DNA of 8,541 nt from an uncultured Gammaproteobacteria bacterium. Lineage in GTDB: Bacteria; Pseudomonadota; Gammaproteobacteria; Pseudomonadales; UBA5518. Below are positions 1 to 7,409 of the stretch, piece by piece. The stretch spans positions 1-8,541 of the forward strand of contig CAIXOY010000109.1 in the NCBI GenBank assembly GCA_903921135.1, given 5' to 3'. Position 1 is the first letter of the stretch. The number at the start of each line of letters is the position of its first letter. Both the position numbers and the translations under genes were made by a program. The notes under the pieces are model-generated. The model saw nothing but the letters and a program-made list of their open reading frames with translations. It did not search any database and was not told the origin of the DNA.

Positions 1-1
1 C

Positions 2-1438
2 TCAAAGATAGGGCGAGAACACCCAGAACGCCGCATCCCGCAGCCGTGCGGGCAGCCGGCGACGCCGCCAGTCGGCGTGGGTATAGGGCCGCGAGCGCGC
101 CAGGCTCGCGGTGAAATGCGCCGCAAGGCGCTGCCCTACATCCTGGTCGTAGAGTTCCACCGCCATCTCGAAATTGAGCCGCAGGCTCCGCGGGTCGAGG
201 TTTGAGGAACCCGCGTGGGCGTAGTAGTCGTCGACCAGGAAAAACTTCGTGTGCACGAAGGGCCCCTGGAAAAACGCCACCCGCACGCCGGCTTCGAGCA
301 AATCGCCCAACGCATGCGTGGCGGCCCAGTTCATGAAGGCGAAGTTGTTGGTGGCCGGCAGGATCACCGTCACCTCCACCCCCCGCAGAGCAGCCGTCTG
401 CAACGCCACCGTGAGTTCGCGCGGCGGCAGGAAATACGGCGTCATGATCTTGATGCTGCTCCGCGCAAGCGAGATCGCGCCCACCAGCACCCACAGCAGC
501 TTGTCGAGATCCTCGTTCGGGCCATCGACGATCACGCGGCACTCGGCATCGCCTGCAGGCGCGGGCTGCACCAAGAGCGCCGCGGGCACGGCACCGCCCG
601 AGAAGGCCCAGTCCGCGCGGAACACCGCATCTATCTGCGCCACCACCGGCCCCTGCACCCGGAAATGCACATCGAGCACCTTGGGCGGGCGCCCGTCGGG
701 GCGCGAGAGGTGCTTGCTGCGGATGTTCATGCCACCCGTGAAGGCCAGATGCCCGTCTATGACGAGAATCTTGCGGTGATTGCGCAGATTGAACCCAAGC
801 GTGGGCGGAAAGAGCCGCAAGGGCAGGAAGCGCAGAAACTCCACGCCGGCCTCCTCGAGTGCAGCGCCCGCGCGCGGCAGCCCGTAGAGCTCACCGAAGG
901 CATCGAGCATCACCCGCACTTCCACGCCGCGTGCGCGCGCATCAGCCAAGGCCTGCACGAACTCTGCACCAATGCCGCGCGCATCGAAGATGTAGCTCGC
1001 AAGGTGAACGAAACGCCGCGCACCGCGAATCGCCTCGAGCATCGCGGGATAGGCCTCGTCGCCGTTCAGCAGCGGCCCCACGGTATTGCCGGCAAGCAGC
1101 GGGTTGCCGCTGGTCGCGCGCCCCAGGTAGGCAAGGTTGCGGTACTCGGGCGCGATCAGGTGCTCGGCATCGGCGCTTTCCATCGCCAGACGCTCGCCTG
1201 CGATCACGGAATCCGAGGGGCTGTGAAGCCGCTTCGCACGCGTGCGGATGCGGTTCTTGCCGAAAGCGAGATACAGCAAGAGGCCCGCGATCGGCAGGAA
1301 CACGCAGATCGCCACCCAGGCCGCGGCACTGCGCGGATCCCTGCTGTTCAGCAGCGCATGTGCCGCGCCGTACAGGCTGCCCGCAAGGCTCAGGCCCGTG
1401 ACGACGAGATAGAACAGCGTGTCTGCTGACATGGGCAT
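2..1438 (-). CDS. cls: Cardiolipin synthase, ClsA-type, phospholipase D superfamily
   Basis: Enzymes of this family condense two phosphatidylglycerol molecules into cardiolipin plus glycerol at the inner membrane. The 478-residue product is close to the usual ClsA length. Two hydrophobic segments lie near residues 10-27 and 40-60, followed by two phospholipase D catalytic motifs of the form HxKxxxxD: H221/K223/D228 (in NHRKILVID, followed by GGMNI) and H396/K398/D403 (in VHTKFFLVD, followed by GSSNLDPRS). Both motifs are complete, so the enzyme should be active. The stop codon lies at bases 2-4, so the gene is whole. I chose the ATG at 1438 because the hydrophobic N-terminus begins there. The frame stays open up to 1645, but that part is antisense to mnmC and reads as arginine-rich shadow. 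An ATG two codons later (1432) is an equally possible start. No Shine-Dalgarno sequence precedes either one. The gene is divergent from mnmC. Family assignment is firm; which Cls paralogue it is cannot be told. Confidence 0.95.
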   Translation of the reverse strand: MPMSADTLFYLVVTGLSLAGSLYGAAHALLNSRDPRSAAAWVAICVFLPIAGLLLYLAFGKNRIRTRAKRLHSPSDSVIAGERLAMESADAEHLIAPEYRNLAYLGRATSGNPLLAGNTVGPLLNGDEAYPAMLEAIRGARRFVHLASYIFDARGIGAEFVQALADARARGVEVRVMLDAFGELYGLPRAGAALEEAGVEFLRFLPLRLFPPTLGFNLRNHRKILVIDGHLAFTGGMNIRSKHLSRPDGRPPKVLDVHFRVQGPVVAQIDAVFRADWAFSGGAVPAALLVQPAPAGDAECRVIVDGPNEDLDKLLWVLVGAISLARSSIKIMTPYFLPPRELTVALQTAALRGVEVTVILPATNNFAFMNWAATHALGDLLEAGVRVAFFQGPFVHTKFFLVDDYYAHAGSSNLDPRSLRLNFEMAVELYDQDVGQRLAAHFTASLARSRPYTHADWRRRRLPARLRDAAFWVFSPYL

Positions 1439-1455
1439 CGGCGTGACGATTGCGT

Positions 1456-1464
1456 TGCTAGAAT
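1456..1464 (+). promoter_or_regulatory. Extended -10 promoter for mnmC, predicting a leaderless transcript
   Basis: The bases TGCTAGAAT read as an extended -10 element: TG, one spacer base, then TAGAAT at 1459-1464, which matches TATAAT at five of six positions. No good -35 hexamer sits 16-18 bases upstream, which is typical where the TG extension compensates. The ATG of mnmC begins at 1471, six bases after the box. Transcription would therefore start at or next to the A of the start codon, and no ribosome binding site could fit. The promoter occupies the 32-base gap shared with the divergent cardiolipin synthase gene. Confidence 0.6.
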
Positions 1465-1470
1465 CCCGCC

Positions 1471-3504
1471 ATGAGCACCCAGCCCCCGCAACCCCCCTCG
1501 GCCGAATCAGGCGCACTGCGCGGGGGCTACGAGCCCGAGTGGCTCGATGACGGCACACCGTACTCGCCGGAACACGGTGACGTCTACTACACACGCGGCG
1601 AGGGGCTCGCCGAGTCCGCTCATGTTTTTCTGGAACAGAACGCACTTGCCGAGCGCTGGGCCGCGCTGCATGACCACCCCTCCACCCTGTTCGTCATAGG
1701 CGAGACGGGCTTCGGCACGGGGCTGAATTTCCTGCTCGCCTGGCAGCTGTGGCAGCGCTGCGCTCCGCCCCGCGCAAGGCTGCTGTTCCGCAGTCTCGAA
1801 TCCCATCCACTGGATGCCGCGGCACTGTCGCGGGCGCTGGGGGCATGGCCCGAACTCGCGGCCGAATCTGTAGAACTGCTCGCTGCCTGGCCGCCCGCCC
1901 TGGACGGCCTGCATCACATCACACTCGGCGACGGGCGCGTCACGTTGCAGCTCTGGGTGGGGGAAGCCGGCTCGGCGCTGGCGGACTTCGCCGACACCGC
2001 GGACGCACCCGTGGATGCGTGGTTCCTCGACGGCTTCGCGCCATCGCGCAACCCTGCCATGTGGCGCGACGAGGTGCTGAAGGGCATCGCCGCGCTCACG
2101 CGGCCCGGCGGCACGCTCGCCACCTTCACCGCAGCCGCCGCCGTGCGCGAAGGCCTCGCAGGCGCGGGCTTCAGCGTGCGCAAGGTCGGTGGCTACGGGC
2201 GCAAGCGCGAGATGATCGTGGCCGAGCGCGAGGCGGCGTCACCGGCAACGATCGCAGCAACGGGCACGCCATGGCACCGCGCCGAACTCAGGCCACCGCA
2301 GCGCCGGGAGGCACTGGTGATCGGCGCGGGCATCGCCGGCAGTTGCGCGGCACGCGCCCTCGCCGCCCGCGGCTGGGAGGTGCAGCTGCTCGAGGCCTCC
2401 GGGGCGCCCGCCATGGGTGCGTCGGGCAACCCGCAAGGGATCCTGTTCACGCAACTGCAACTCGCGCATTCGGCGCAGGGCGAGTTCACGCTCGCAGCGT
2501 ACCTGCACGCCACGCGCTTCCATCACGCGCTGCTGGCCGACGATACGGACGCGATCGGACGCTGCGGCACGCTGCAGTTGTGCGAACCCGGTGAGGAGGA
2601 AGCCTTCGCGAAACTGCAGCAGCGCTACGCCGCGCTGCCAACACTCGCGCGCTTCCTGACGCGCGACGAGGCCTCCGAACTGGCGGGCGTAGCACTGCCC
2701 GCACCCGCGATCTTCCTGCCCGCCTCCGGCTGGATCGATCCGCGCCGGGCCTGTGCACAGGCGCTTTCGCACCCGGCCATACACCTGCAGACCGGGGCCC
2801 GCGCGCAAACGCTGACGCGTGAGGGCAGCGGGTGGACCGTTGGCTGCGTCGACGGGCGCAGCTTCCATGCCGGGGTGGTCGTGCTGGCCAACGCCTTGGC
2901 CGCCACACAGCTCTTGCCCGAAGCCGTGGCGGCCCTGCACGGCATTCGCGGCCAGATCACGCTGCTGCCCGAGGCGGCCTTGCCCGCGCGAGCGCGCACG
3001 GTCCTCTGCGGAGACGGCTACGTGGCACCACCCGTGAACGGCATCGCCTGCTGCGGCGCGAGTTTCCAGCGCGGGCCGGCAGACGGGCCGGCCACGACCG
3101 GGGAGCAACGGCAGAACCTCGCCCGCGTTGCTGCACTGATGCCTGCGTTCCATCCATCGTCGGTGGACGAAAGCACATTGGGCTCACGCGTGGGCGAGCG
3201 CTGCGCGAGCCCGGACCGCCTGCCACTCGCCGGCCGCGTGCCCGACAACGCGGCGTTCCGTGCTCGCTTTGCAGGGCTGCGGGACAACGCCCGCCGCGCG
3301 ATCCCGCTTCCGGGTTGCTATCTGCCCGGGCTCGCGCTCAGCATCGCGCACGGCTCGCGCGGGCTCTGCAGCGCGCCGCTCTGCGCCGAACTGGTGGCGG
3401 CGGAACTCTCGGGCGAGCCCTTGCCCGTCAGCGCCGCGGTGGCGCGTGCGCTCTCGCCCGCGCGCTTTCTGGTACGCGGCATCATCAAGGGAAGCATCGG
3501 ATGA
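1471..3504 (+). CDS. mnmC: Bifunctional tRNA mnm5s2U34 biosynthesis protein MnmC
   Basis: MnmC completes 5-methylaminomethyl-2-thiouridine at the wobble position of a subset of tRNAs. Its C-terminal FAD domain removes the carboxymethyl group from cmnm5s2U, and its N-terminal domain methylates the resulting nm5s2U using S-adenosylmethionine. The 677-residue product matches the usual fused length (about 670). The methyltransferase half shows the family N-terminus (DDVYY-like motif and VFLEQN near 38-57), the SAM loop GETGFGTG at 77-84, and FLDGFAPSRNP at 185-195 with D187 at the expected catalytic position. The oxidoreductase half starts near 280 with the dinucleotide motif GAGIAG at 285-290, then GASGNPQG at 316-323, and ends with the conserved GSRGLCSAPL block and a basic tail. 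Both halves are intact. The start at 1471 fits the family N-terminus and the -10 box just upstream. The stop overlaps the next start by ATGA, so translation is probably coupled. Confidence 0.97.
   Translation: MSTQPPQPPSAESGALRGGYEPEWLDDGTPYSPEHGDVYYTRGEGLAESAHVFLEQNALAERWAALHDHPSTLFVIGETGFGTGLNFLLAWQLWQRCAPPRARLLFRSLESHPLDAAALSRALGAWPELAAESVELLAAWPPALDGLHHITLGDGRVTLQLWVGEAGSALADFADTADAPVDAWFLDGFAPSRNPAMWRDEVLKGIAALTRPGGTLATFTAAAAVREGLAGAGFSVRKVGGYGRKREMIVAEREAASPATIAATGTPWHRAELRPPQRREALVIGAGIAGSCAARALAARGWEVQLLEASGAPAMGASGNPQGILFTQLQLAHSAQGEFTLAAYLHATRFHHALLADDTDAIGRCGTLQLCEPGEEEAFAKLQQRYAALPTLARFLTRDEASELAGVALPAPAIFLPASGWIDPRRACAQALSHPAIHLQTGARAQTLTREGSGWTVGCVDGRSFHAGVVVLANALAATQLLPEAVAALHGIRGQITLLPEAALPARARTVLCGDGYVAPPVNGIACCGASFQRGPADGPATTGEQRQNLARVAALMPAFHPSSVDESTLGSRVGERCASPDRLPLAGRVPDNAAFRARFAGLRDNARRAIPLPGCYLPGLALSIAHGSRGLCSAPLCAELVAAELSGEPLPVSAAVARALSPARFLVRGIIKGSIG
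3487..3492 (+). promoter_or_regulatory. Ribosome binding site of the glutaminyl-peptide cyclotransferase gene
   Basis: AAGGGA lies within the last codons of mnmC, eight bases before the ATG at 3501. It supports that start and indicates that ribosomes can reload, or be retained, at the ATGA overlap. Confidence 0.55.
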
Positions 3505-4316
3505 ACATCCCGGCCGTGACTGCACTGGCACTGCTGCTCGGCCTGTTCGCCTGCACGAGCGCGCAAGCAAACAGCACGGAACCTCTGGCCGGCATTCCCG
3601 CCCTGCGCTTCACGATCGTGGCCAAGCGCGCGCACGACCGTTACCTGTTCACGCAGGGCATGGCTTTCCACGGCGACTCGCTGGTCGAGAGCGGCGGCAA
3701 CTACCGTGAGTCACGGGTGCTGCTCCGCAGTACCGAGAGCCCCGCCCCGAAGGTGCAGCAGCGCATGCCCGCGCTGTGGTTCGCAGAGGGCCTGGCGGTG
3801 CACGATGAGCGCGTGACAGTGCTCACCTGGCGAGAGAACGTGGCACAGGTGTACTCGCTGCCGGATCTGCGCCCGATCACGCGCTTGCACTACGAGGGCG
3901 AAGGCTGGGGGCTCACCTGGGACGGCACGCAGTTCATCCACAGCGACGGCAGCGAGCGGCTTCTCTGGCGCGACGCGGGGGATTTCGCGGTACGACGCAG
4001 CCTCACCGTACGTGCCTCAGGCAGGCCGCTGCGGATGCTGAACGAACTGGAGTGGGTGGAGGGGCGCCTCTTCGCGAACGTGTGGCTCACCGATAAGGTT
4101 GTTGTCATAGACCCTGCCGATGGCAAGGTCATCGCACAACTGGAGCTCTCCGGTCTGCTCAGCCCCGCCGAGAAACGCCGCGCCGACGTGCTGAACGGCA
4201 TCGCATGGCAGCCTTCGCAACGCCTGCTCTGGGTGAGCGGCAAGAACTGGCCCTGGATGTTTGCGCTGCGTCTCGCGTTACCGGCCGTGTCGATGCGTCC
4301 GGACGCGCCGAAGTGA
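3501..4316 (+). CDS. Secreted glutaminyl-peptide cyclotransferase (glutamine cyclotransferase)
   Basis: This enzyme converts an N-terminal glutamine of a peptide or protein into pyroglutamate with release of ammonia. The 271-residue product carries the hallmarks of the plant/bacterial-type beta-propeller family: FTQGMAF at 50-56 followed by VESGG with E63, FAEGL at 94-98 with E96, GWGLTWDG at 135-142, LNELEW at 180-185, ANVW at 192-195, LNGIAW at 231-236 and GKNWP at 247-251. The conserved glutamates expected to serve catalysis are present. Residues 1-23 form a hydrophobic leader with an AQA signal-peptidase I site (21-23), so the protein should act in the periplasm. LFAC at 15-18 resembles a lipobox, but the phenylalanine and the lack of basic residues in the leader make a lipoprotein less likely. 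Its ATG overlaps the mnmC stop, placing it in the mnmC operon, although the two functions have no known link. Confidence 0.93.
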   Translation: MNIPAVTALALLLGLFACTSAQANSTEPLAGIPALRFTIVAKRAHDRYLFTQGMAFHGDSLVESGGNYRESRVLLRSTESPAPKVQQRMPALWFAEGLAVHDERVTVLTWRENVAQVYSLPDLRPITRLHYEGEGWGLTWDGTQFIHSDGSERLLWRDAGDFAVRRSLTVRASGRPLRMLNELEWVEGRLFANVWLTDKVVVIDPADGKVIAQLELSGLLSPAEKRRADVLNGIAWQPSQRLLWVSGKNWPWMFALRLALPAVSMRPDAPK

Positions 4317-4415
4317 CGTAAGCAGCCATACCGGCCCGCAGCGGCCGCGGATAGAATCCGGGCTCATGGGCCAAGTCCTGGCCCGCCCCCTCGAACACGG
4401 AGCCGTACACCGCGC
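4317..4415 (+). other. Intergenic region upstream of the M16 peptidase gene
   Basis: This 99-base gap holds a -10 box (4352-4357) and a possible 17-codon leader frame (4366-4419). It also contains a GC-rich stretch with the palindrome GCGGCCGC at 4341-4348. I see no hairpin followed by a T-run, so no intrinsic terminator for the mnmC operon is evident and read-through into the peptidase gene is possible. A weak GGAG at 4399-4402 lies 13 bases before the peptidase ATG, farther than is optimal. Confidence 0.6.
4352..4357 (+). promoter_or_regulatory. -10 box upstream of the M16 peptidase gene
   Basis: TAGAAT is followed by CC, giving the same eight bases (TAGAATCC) found before mnmC. Here the TG extension is missing and no clear -35 hexamer is seen at normal spacing, so the promoter may be weak or may need an activator. 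The expected start of transcription falls at about 4364-4366, on or just before an ATG at 4366. The call rests on resemblance only. Confidence 0.45.
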
Positions 4416-4419
4416 ATGA
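4366..4419 (+). CDS. Possible 17-residue leader peptide coupled to the M16 peptidase
   Basis: An ATG eight bases after the TAGAAT box opens a short frame encoding MGQVLARPLEHGAVHRA. Its TGA (4417-4419) overlaps the ATG of the peptidase gene (4416-4418) as ATGA. If transcription starts near 4365, this would be a leaderless upstream frame that delivers ribosomes to the peptidase start, which itself has only a weak, distant Shine-Dalgarno sequence. The peptide shows no membrane segment and no run of a single amino acid as in classical attenuators. A chance open frame of this size is quite possible in GC-rich DNA, so confidence is limited. I know of no described counterpart. Confidence 0.35.
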   Translation: MGQVLARPLEHGAVHRA

Positions 4420-7382
4420 ACAGCATTGCCCGCGCCACCCCGCCTGCCTGCCCCGCCAACGTACACCCCGCCTTCGAATGGCTGCGCAGCACGCCGGTGC
4501 CGGCACTGAACGTGGTGGTCGAGGAGTACCGTCACCGCGTCACCGGGGCGCAGCACCTGCACATCGCCGCCGACAACCCCGAGAACGTCTTCCTCGTCGC
4601 GCTGCGCACCGTGCCGCAGGATTCGACGGGCGTGGCACACATCCTCGAGCACACCGCGCTCTGCGGCAGCGAACGCTACCCCGTGCGCGACCCCTTTTTC
4701 ATGATGACGCGCCGTTCGCTGAACACCTTCATGAACGCCTTCACCAGCAGCGACTGGACGGCCTATCCCTTCGCGAGCCAGAACCGCAAGGATTTCTTCA
4801 ACCTGCTCGATGTGTACCTCGACTCGGTGTTCTTCGCGCGGCTCGACCCGATGGACTTCGCGCAGGAAGGCCATCGCCTCGAGTTCGCAGATCCGAAGGA
4901 CGCCGCCAGCCCGCTCGAATTCAAAGGCGTGGTCTACAACGAGATGAAAGGCGCGATGAGCGGCATCTCGAGCCTGCTCTGGCAGACGCTGACCAAGTAC
5001 CTCTTCCCCAGCACCACCTACCACTACAACAGCGGCGGTGACCCGGAGCACATCCCGGACCTGAGCTACGAGGGCCTGGTCGATTTCTACCGCAGCCATT
5101 ACCACCCCAGCAACGCGGTGTTCATGAGCTACGGAGACATCCCGGTATCTGAGCTCCACGCCCGCTTCGAGGAGCGCGCGCTCACGCGCTTCGAGCGGCT
5201 CGACATCCACGTCGCCGTGCCTGACGAAAAACGCTACTGCGCACCCATCGCCGTCGAAGAGGCCTACGCCTGGGAAGAAGAGGAAACGCCGGAATCGCGC
5301 AGCCACATCGTGATCGGCTGGCTGCTCGGCAAGTCAACGTCGCTGGAAGAACTGCTGGAAGCGCATCTGCTGAACGGCGTGCTGCTCGACAACAGCGCCT
5401 CTCCCCTGCAATTGGCACTGGAGACCACGGATCTCGGCGCCTCGCCCTCGCCGCTCTGCGGCATCGAGGATTCGCAGCGCGAGATCGTCTTCAGCTGCGG
5501 TCTGGAAGGCAGCGACCCGGAAGAGGCCAAAGCCGTGGAGCGCCTCGTGCTCGACACGCTCGAGCGCGTTGCCACCGACGGCATCCCCGTCGAGCAGGTA
5601 CGCGCCGTGCTGCACCAACTGGAACTGCACCAGAGAGAGATCAGCGGCGACGGCTACCCCTTCGGCCTGCAACTCGGGCTGATGGCGCTCACCGGCGCGA
5701 TCCACCGCGGCGATCCGGTGGCTGTGCTCGATCTCGAGCCCGTCCTGGAAAAACTCCACCAGCAGATCGAAGACCCGGACTACATCCGTCGTCTGGTGCG
5801 CGAACGTCTGCTCGACAACCCGCACCGGGTGCGGCTCGTGATGAACCCCGACGCCGGGCTCGCAGAGCGCCGCCGTAACGCCGAGCGCCGGCAGTTGGAC
5901 GCCATCCGCGCCACGCTTGGCGAGGACGACTGCAGCCGCATCATCCAGACCGCTGCCACGCTCGCCGAGCGCCAGAACAGCACCCCGGACGACAGCTGCC
6001 TGCCGCGGGTCACCATTGCCGACGTGCCGGCCGGCGTGCCCGACATCCCCTGCATCGCACGCAGTGCCGCCGGACTGCCGCTCACCACCTACACGCGCGG
6101 CACCAACGGCATCGTGTACCAGCAACTGGTGGCCACGCTGCCGGCGCTGCCTGAAGAACTCCTTGATCTGTTGCCCTACTACGGCAATTTCCTCACCGAA
6201 GTAGGCAGCGCCGGGCGCAGCTACCTCGACACCCAGTCCCTCGCTGCCGCCGTGAGCGGTGGTGTCAACGCCTTCAACTCGATGCGCGGCGGCGTGCACG
6301 ACGAGCAGGACACGCAGGGCGTGCTGGTCGTCTCCTCCAAAGCCCTCGGCCGCAACGCCGAGGCCATGTTCCAGCTGCTGCGTGAAACCTTCGCCGAGCC
6401 GCGCTTCGACGAGCACCAGCGCATGCGCGAACTCGTGAGCCAGATGCGCGCACGTCGCGACCAGTCCGTGACCGGCAGCGGCCACTCGCTCGCCATGACG
6501 GCCGCCTCGGCAGGCATGAGCCCCTCGGCCCGCGTACAACACGAGCTCTCGGGGCTGGAAGGCATCCGCCGCACCCGCGCACTCGAGAAAGCACTCGCAG
6601 ACGACACCGCGCTCGCGCAGTTCGCCGGGCGCCTCGAGGCGCTGCACTCCGCGGTACTTGGCTCCACGCGCCAACTGCTGCTCGTGACCGACGAGGCGCA
6701 CATGGAAAACTGCGCCGCACTGCTCGACGCCTGCTGGGCCGCAGCGCCTGCGCAAGGGCCGGAAGCTCGCCTCGCGCTGCCCGGCGTGCGCAGTGCCGTG
6801 CGCGAGATCTGGCAGACCAGCACCCAGGTGAACTTCTGCGCCAAGGCCTACGCCACCGCACCCGTCGGCCATAAAGACGCCGCCGCGCTCACGGTACTGG
6901 GCGGCTTCCTGCGCAACGGCTTCCTGCACCGCGCGATCCGCGAGCAGGGCGGCGCCTACGGTGGCGGGGCCTCGCAGGATTCCGCAGCGGCCTGCTTCAG
7001 GTTCTACTCCTACCGGGATCCGCGCACCGCCGCCACGCTGGCCGACTTCGATGCATCGCTCGACTGGCTGCAATCCACACCGCATGCCTACCAGCCGCTG
7101 GAAGAAGCGATCCTCGGGGTGATCAGCTCGATCGACAAGCCGGGCTCACCCGCGGGCGAAGCGAAGAAGCACTTCCACGAGGCAATCTTCGGGCGCGATG
7201 CCGCGCAGCGCCGCGCCTTCCGCGAGCAGATCCTGGCCGTGACGCTGGAAGACCTGAAGCGGGTGGGCGCGAGTTACCTCGACCCCTCACGCGCCAGCGT
7301 GGCGGTGATCACCAGCGCGCCGGGCGCAGAGGCGCTGGCGAAGGAATCGCAAGTGGCAGGGGCCACGCTCCGCACGCTCTGA
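4416..7382 (+). CDS. M16C metallopeptidase, presequence protease (PreP)-like
   Basis: Members of this family are zinc peptidases that enclose unfolded peptides in a chamber made by two halves of one chain and cut them to short fragments. PreP clears targeting peptides in mitochondria and chloroplasts; bacterial relatives are thought to degrade peptides. The 988-residue product is near the size of human PreP. The inverted zinc motif HILEH (H75, E78, H79) is intact, and YNEMKG supplies the third ligand E176. The C-terminal half keeps IREQGGAYGG with R842 and Y848, the Arg/Tyr pair that binds substrate in M16 enzymes. A linker rich in charged residues near 480-530 separates the halves. There is no signal peptide, so it should be cytoplasmic. 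The ATG at 4416 is the first usable start after the in-frame stop of the preceding gene (4314). It lies downstream of a -10 box and overlaps a possible leader frame. Confidence 0.93.
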   Translation: MNSIARATPPACPANVHPAFEWLRSTPVPALNVVVEEYRHRVTGAQHLHIAADNPENVFLVALRTVPQDSTGVAHILEHTALCGSERYPVRDPFFMMTRRSLNTFMNAFTSSDWTAYPFASQNRKDFFNLLDVYLDSVFFARLDPMDFAQEGHRLEFADPKDAASPLEFKGVVYNEMKGAMSGISSLLWQTLTKYLFPSTTYHYNSGGDPEHIPDLSYEGLVDFYRSHYHPSNAVFMSYGDIPVSELHARFEERALTRFERLDIHVAVPDEKRYCAPIAVEEAYAWEEEETPESRSHIVIGWLLGKSTSLEELLEAHLLNGVLLDNSASPLQLALETTDLGASPSPLCGIEDSQREIVFSCGLEGSDPEEAKAVERLVLDTLERVATDGIPVEQVRAVLHQLELHQREISGDGYPFGLQLGLMALTGAIHRGDPVAVLDLEPVLEKLHQQIEDPDYIRRLVRERLLDNPHRVRLVMNPDAGLAERRRNAERRQLDAIRATLGEDDCSRIIQTAATLAERQNSTPDDSCLPRVTIADVPAGVPDIPCIARSAAGLPLTTYTRGTNGIVYQQLVATLPALPEELLDLLPYYGNFLTEVGSAGRSYLDTQSLAAAVSGGVNAFNSMRGGVHDEQDTQGVLVVSSKALGRNAEAMFQLLRETFAEPRFDEHQRMRELVSQMRARRDQSVTGSGHSLAMTAASAGMSPSARVQHELSGLEGIRRTRALEKALADDTALAQFAGRLEALHSAVLGSTRQLLLVTDEAHMENCAALLDACWAAAPAQGPEARLALPGVRSAVREIWQTSTQVNFCAKAYATAPVGHKDAAALTVLGGFLRNGFLHRAIREQGGAYGGGASQDSAAACFRFYSYRDPRTAATLADFDASLDWLQSTPHAYQPLEEAILGVISSIDKPGSPAGEAKKHFHEAIFGRDAAQRRAFREQILAVTLEDLKRVGASYLDPSRASVAVITSAPGAEALAKESQVAGATLRTL

Positions 7383-7396
7383 ACGGTTCCAGGCAC

Positions 7397-7402
7397 AGGG
7401 AG
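7397..7402 (+). promoter_or_regulatory. Ribosome binding site of the HCCA isomerase-like gene
   Basis: AGGGAG sits seven bases before the ATG at 7410, the clearest plus-strand Shine-Dalgarno sequence in the window. It fixes that start. The 27-base gap after the peptidase stop has no promoter or terminator that I can see, so co-transcription with the peptidase gene is likely. Confidence 0.7.
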
Positions 7403-7409
7403 CAACACG

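Noticed and set aside
215..1429. A 404-codon plus-strand open frame antisense to cardiolipin synthase
   Set aside because: Its composition (H, R, Q and E rich) is a mirror of the real gene's codon use, there is no ribosome site, and there are no recognizable domains.
1439..1645. A 69-residue N-terminal extension of the cardiolipin synthase frame
   Set aside because: The extra residues are arginine-rich, lie antisense to the start of mnmC, and precede a normal hydrophobic N-terminus that matches the family start.
4331..4350. A GC-rich stretch with a possible small hairpin as a terminator for the mnmC operon
   Set aside because: The best stem is three base pairs with a three-base loop, and no T-run follows.
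4314..4416. The cyclotransferase and M16 peptidase frames are in the same phase with no other stop between them, suggesting read-through fusion
   Set aside because: The TGA at 4314 is an ordinary stop after a complete cyclotransferase. The 33 intervening codons show no domain, and a promoter-like box and a start codon lie between.
5334..7085. A 583-codon open frame on the minus strand, antisense to the M16 peptidase gene
   Set aside because: It lies wholly inside a recognized gene, shows no family motifs, and is rich in H, R, A and G. This is the usual shadow frame in GC-rich DNA with strong third-position GC.
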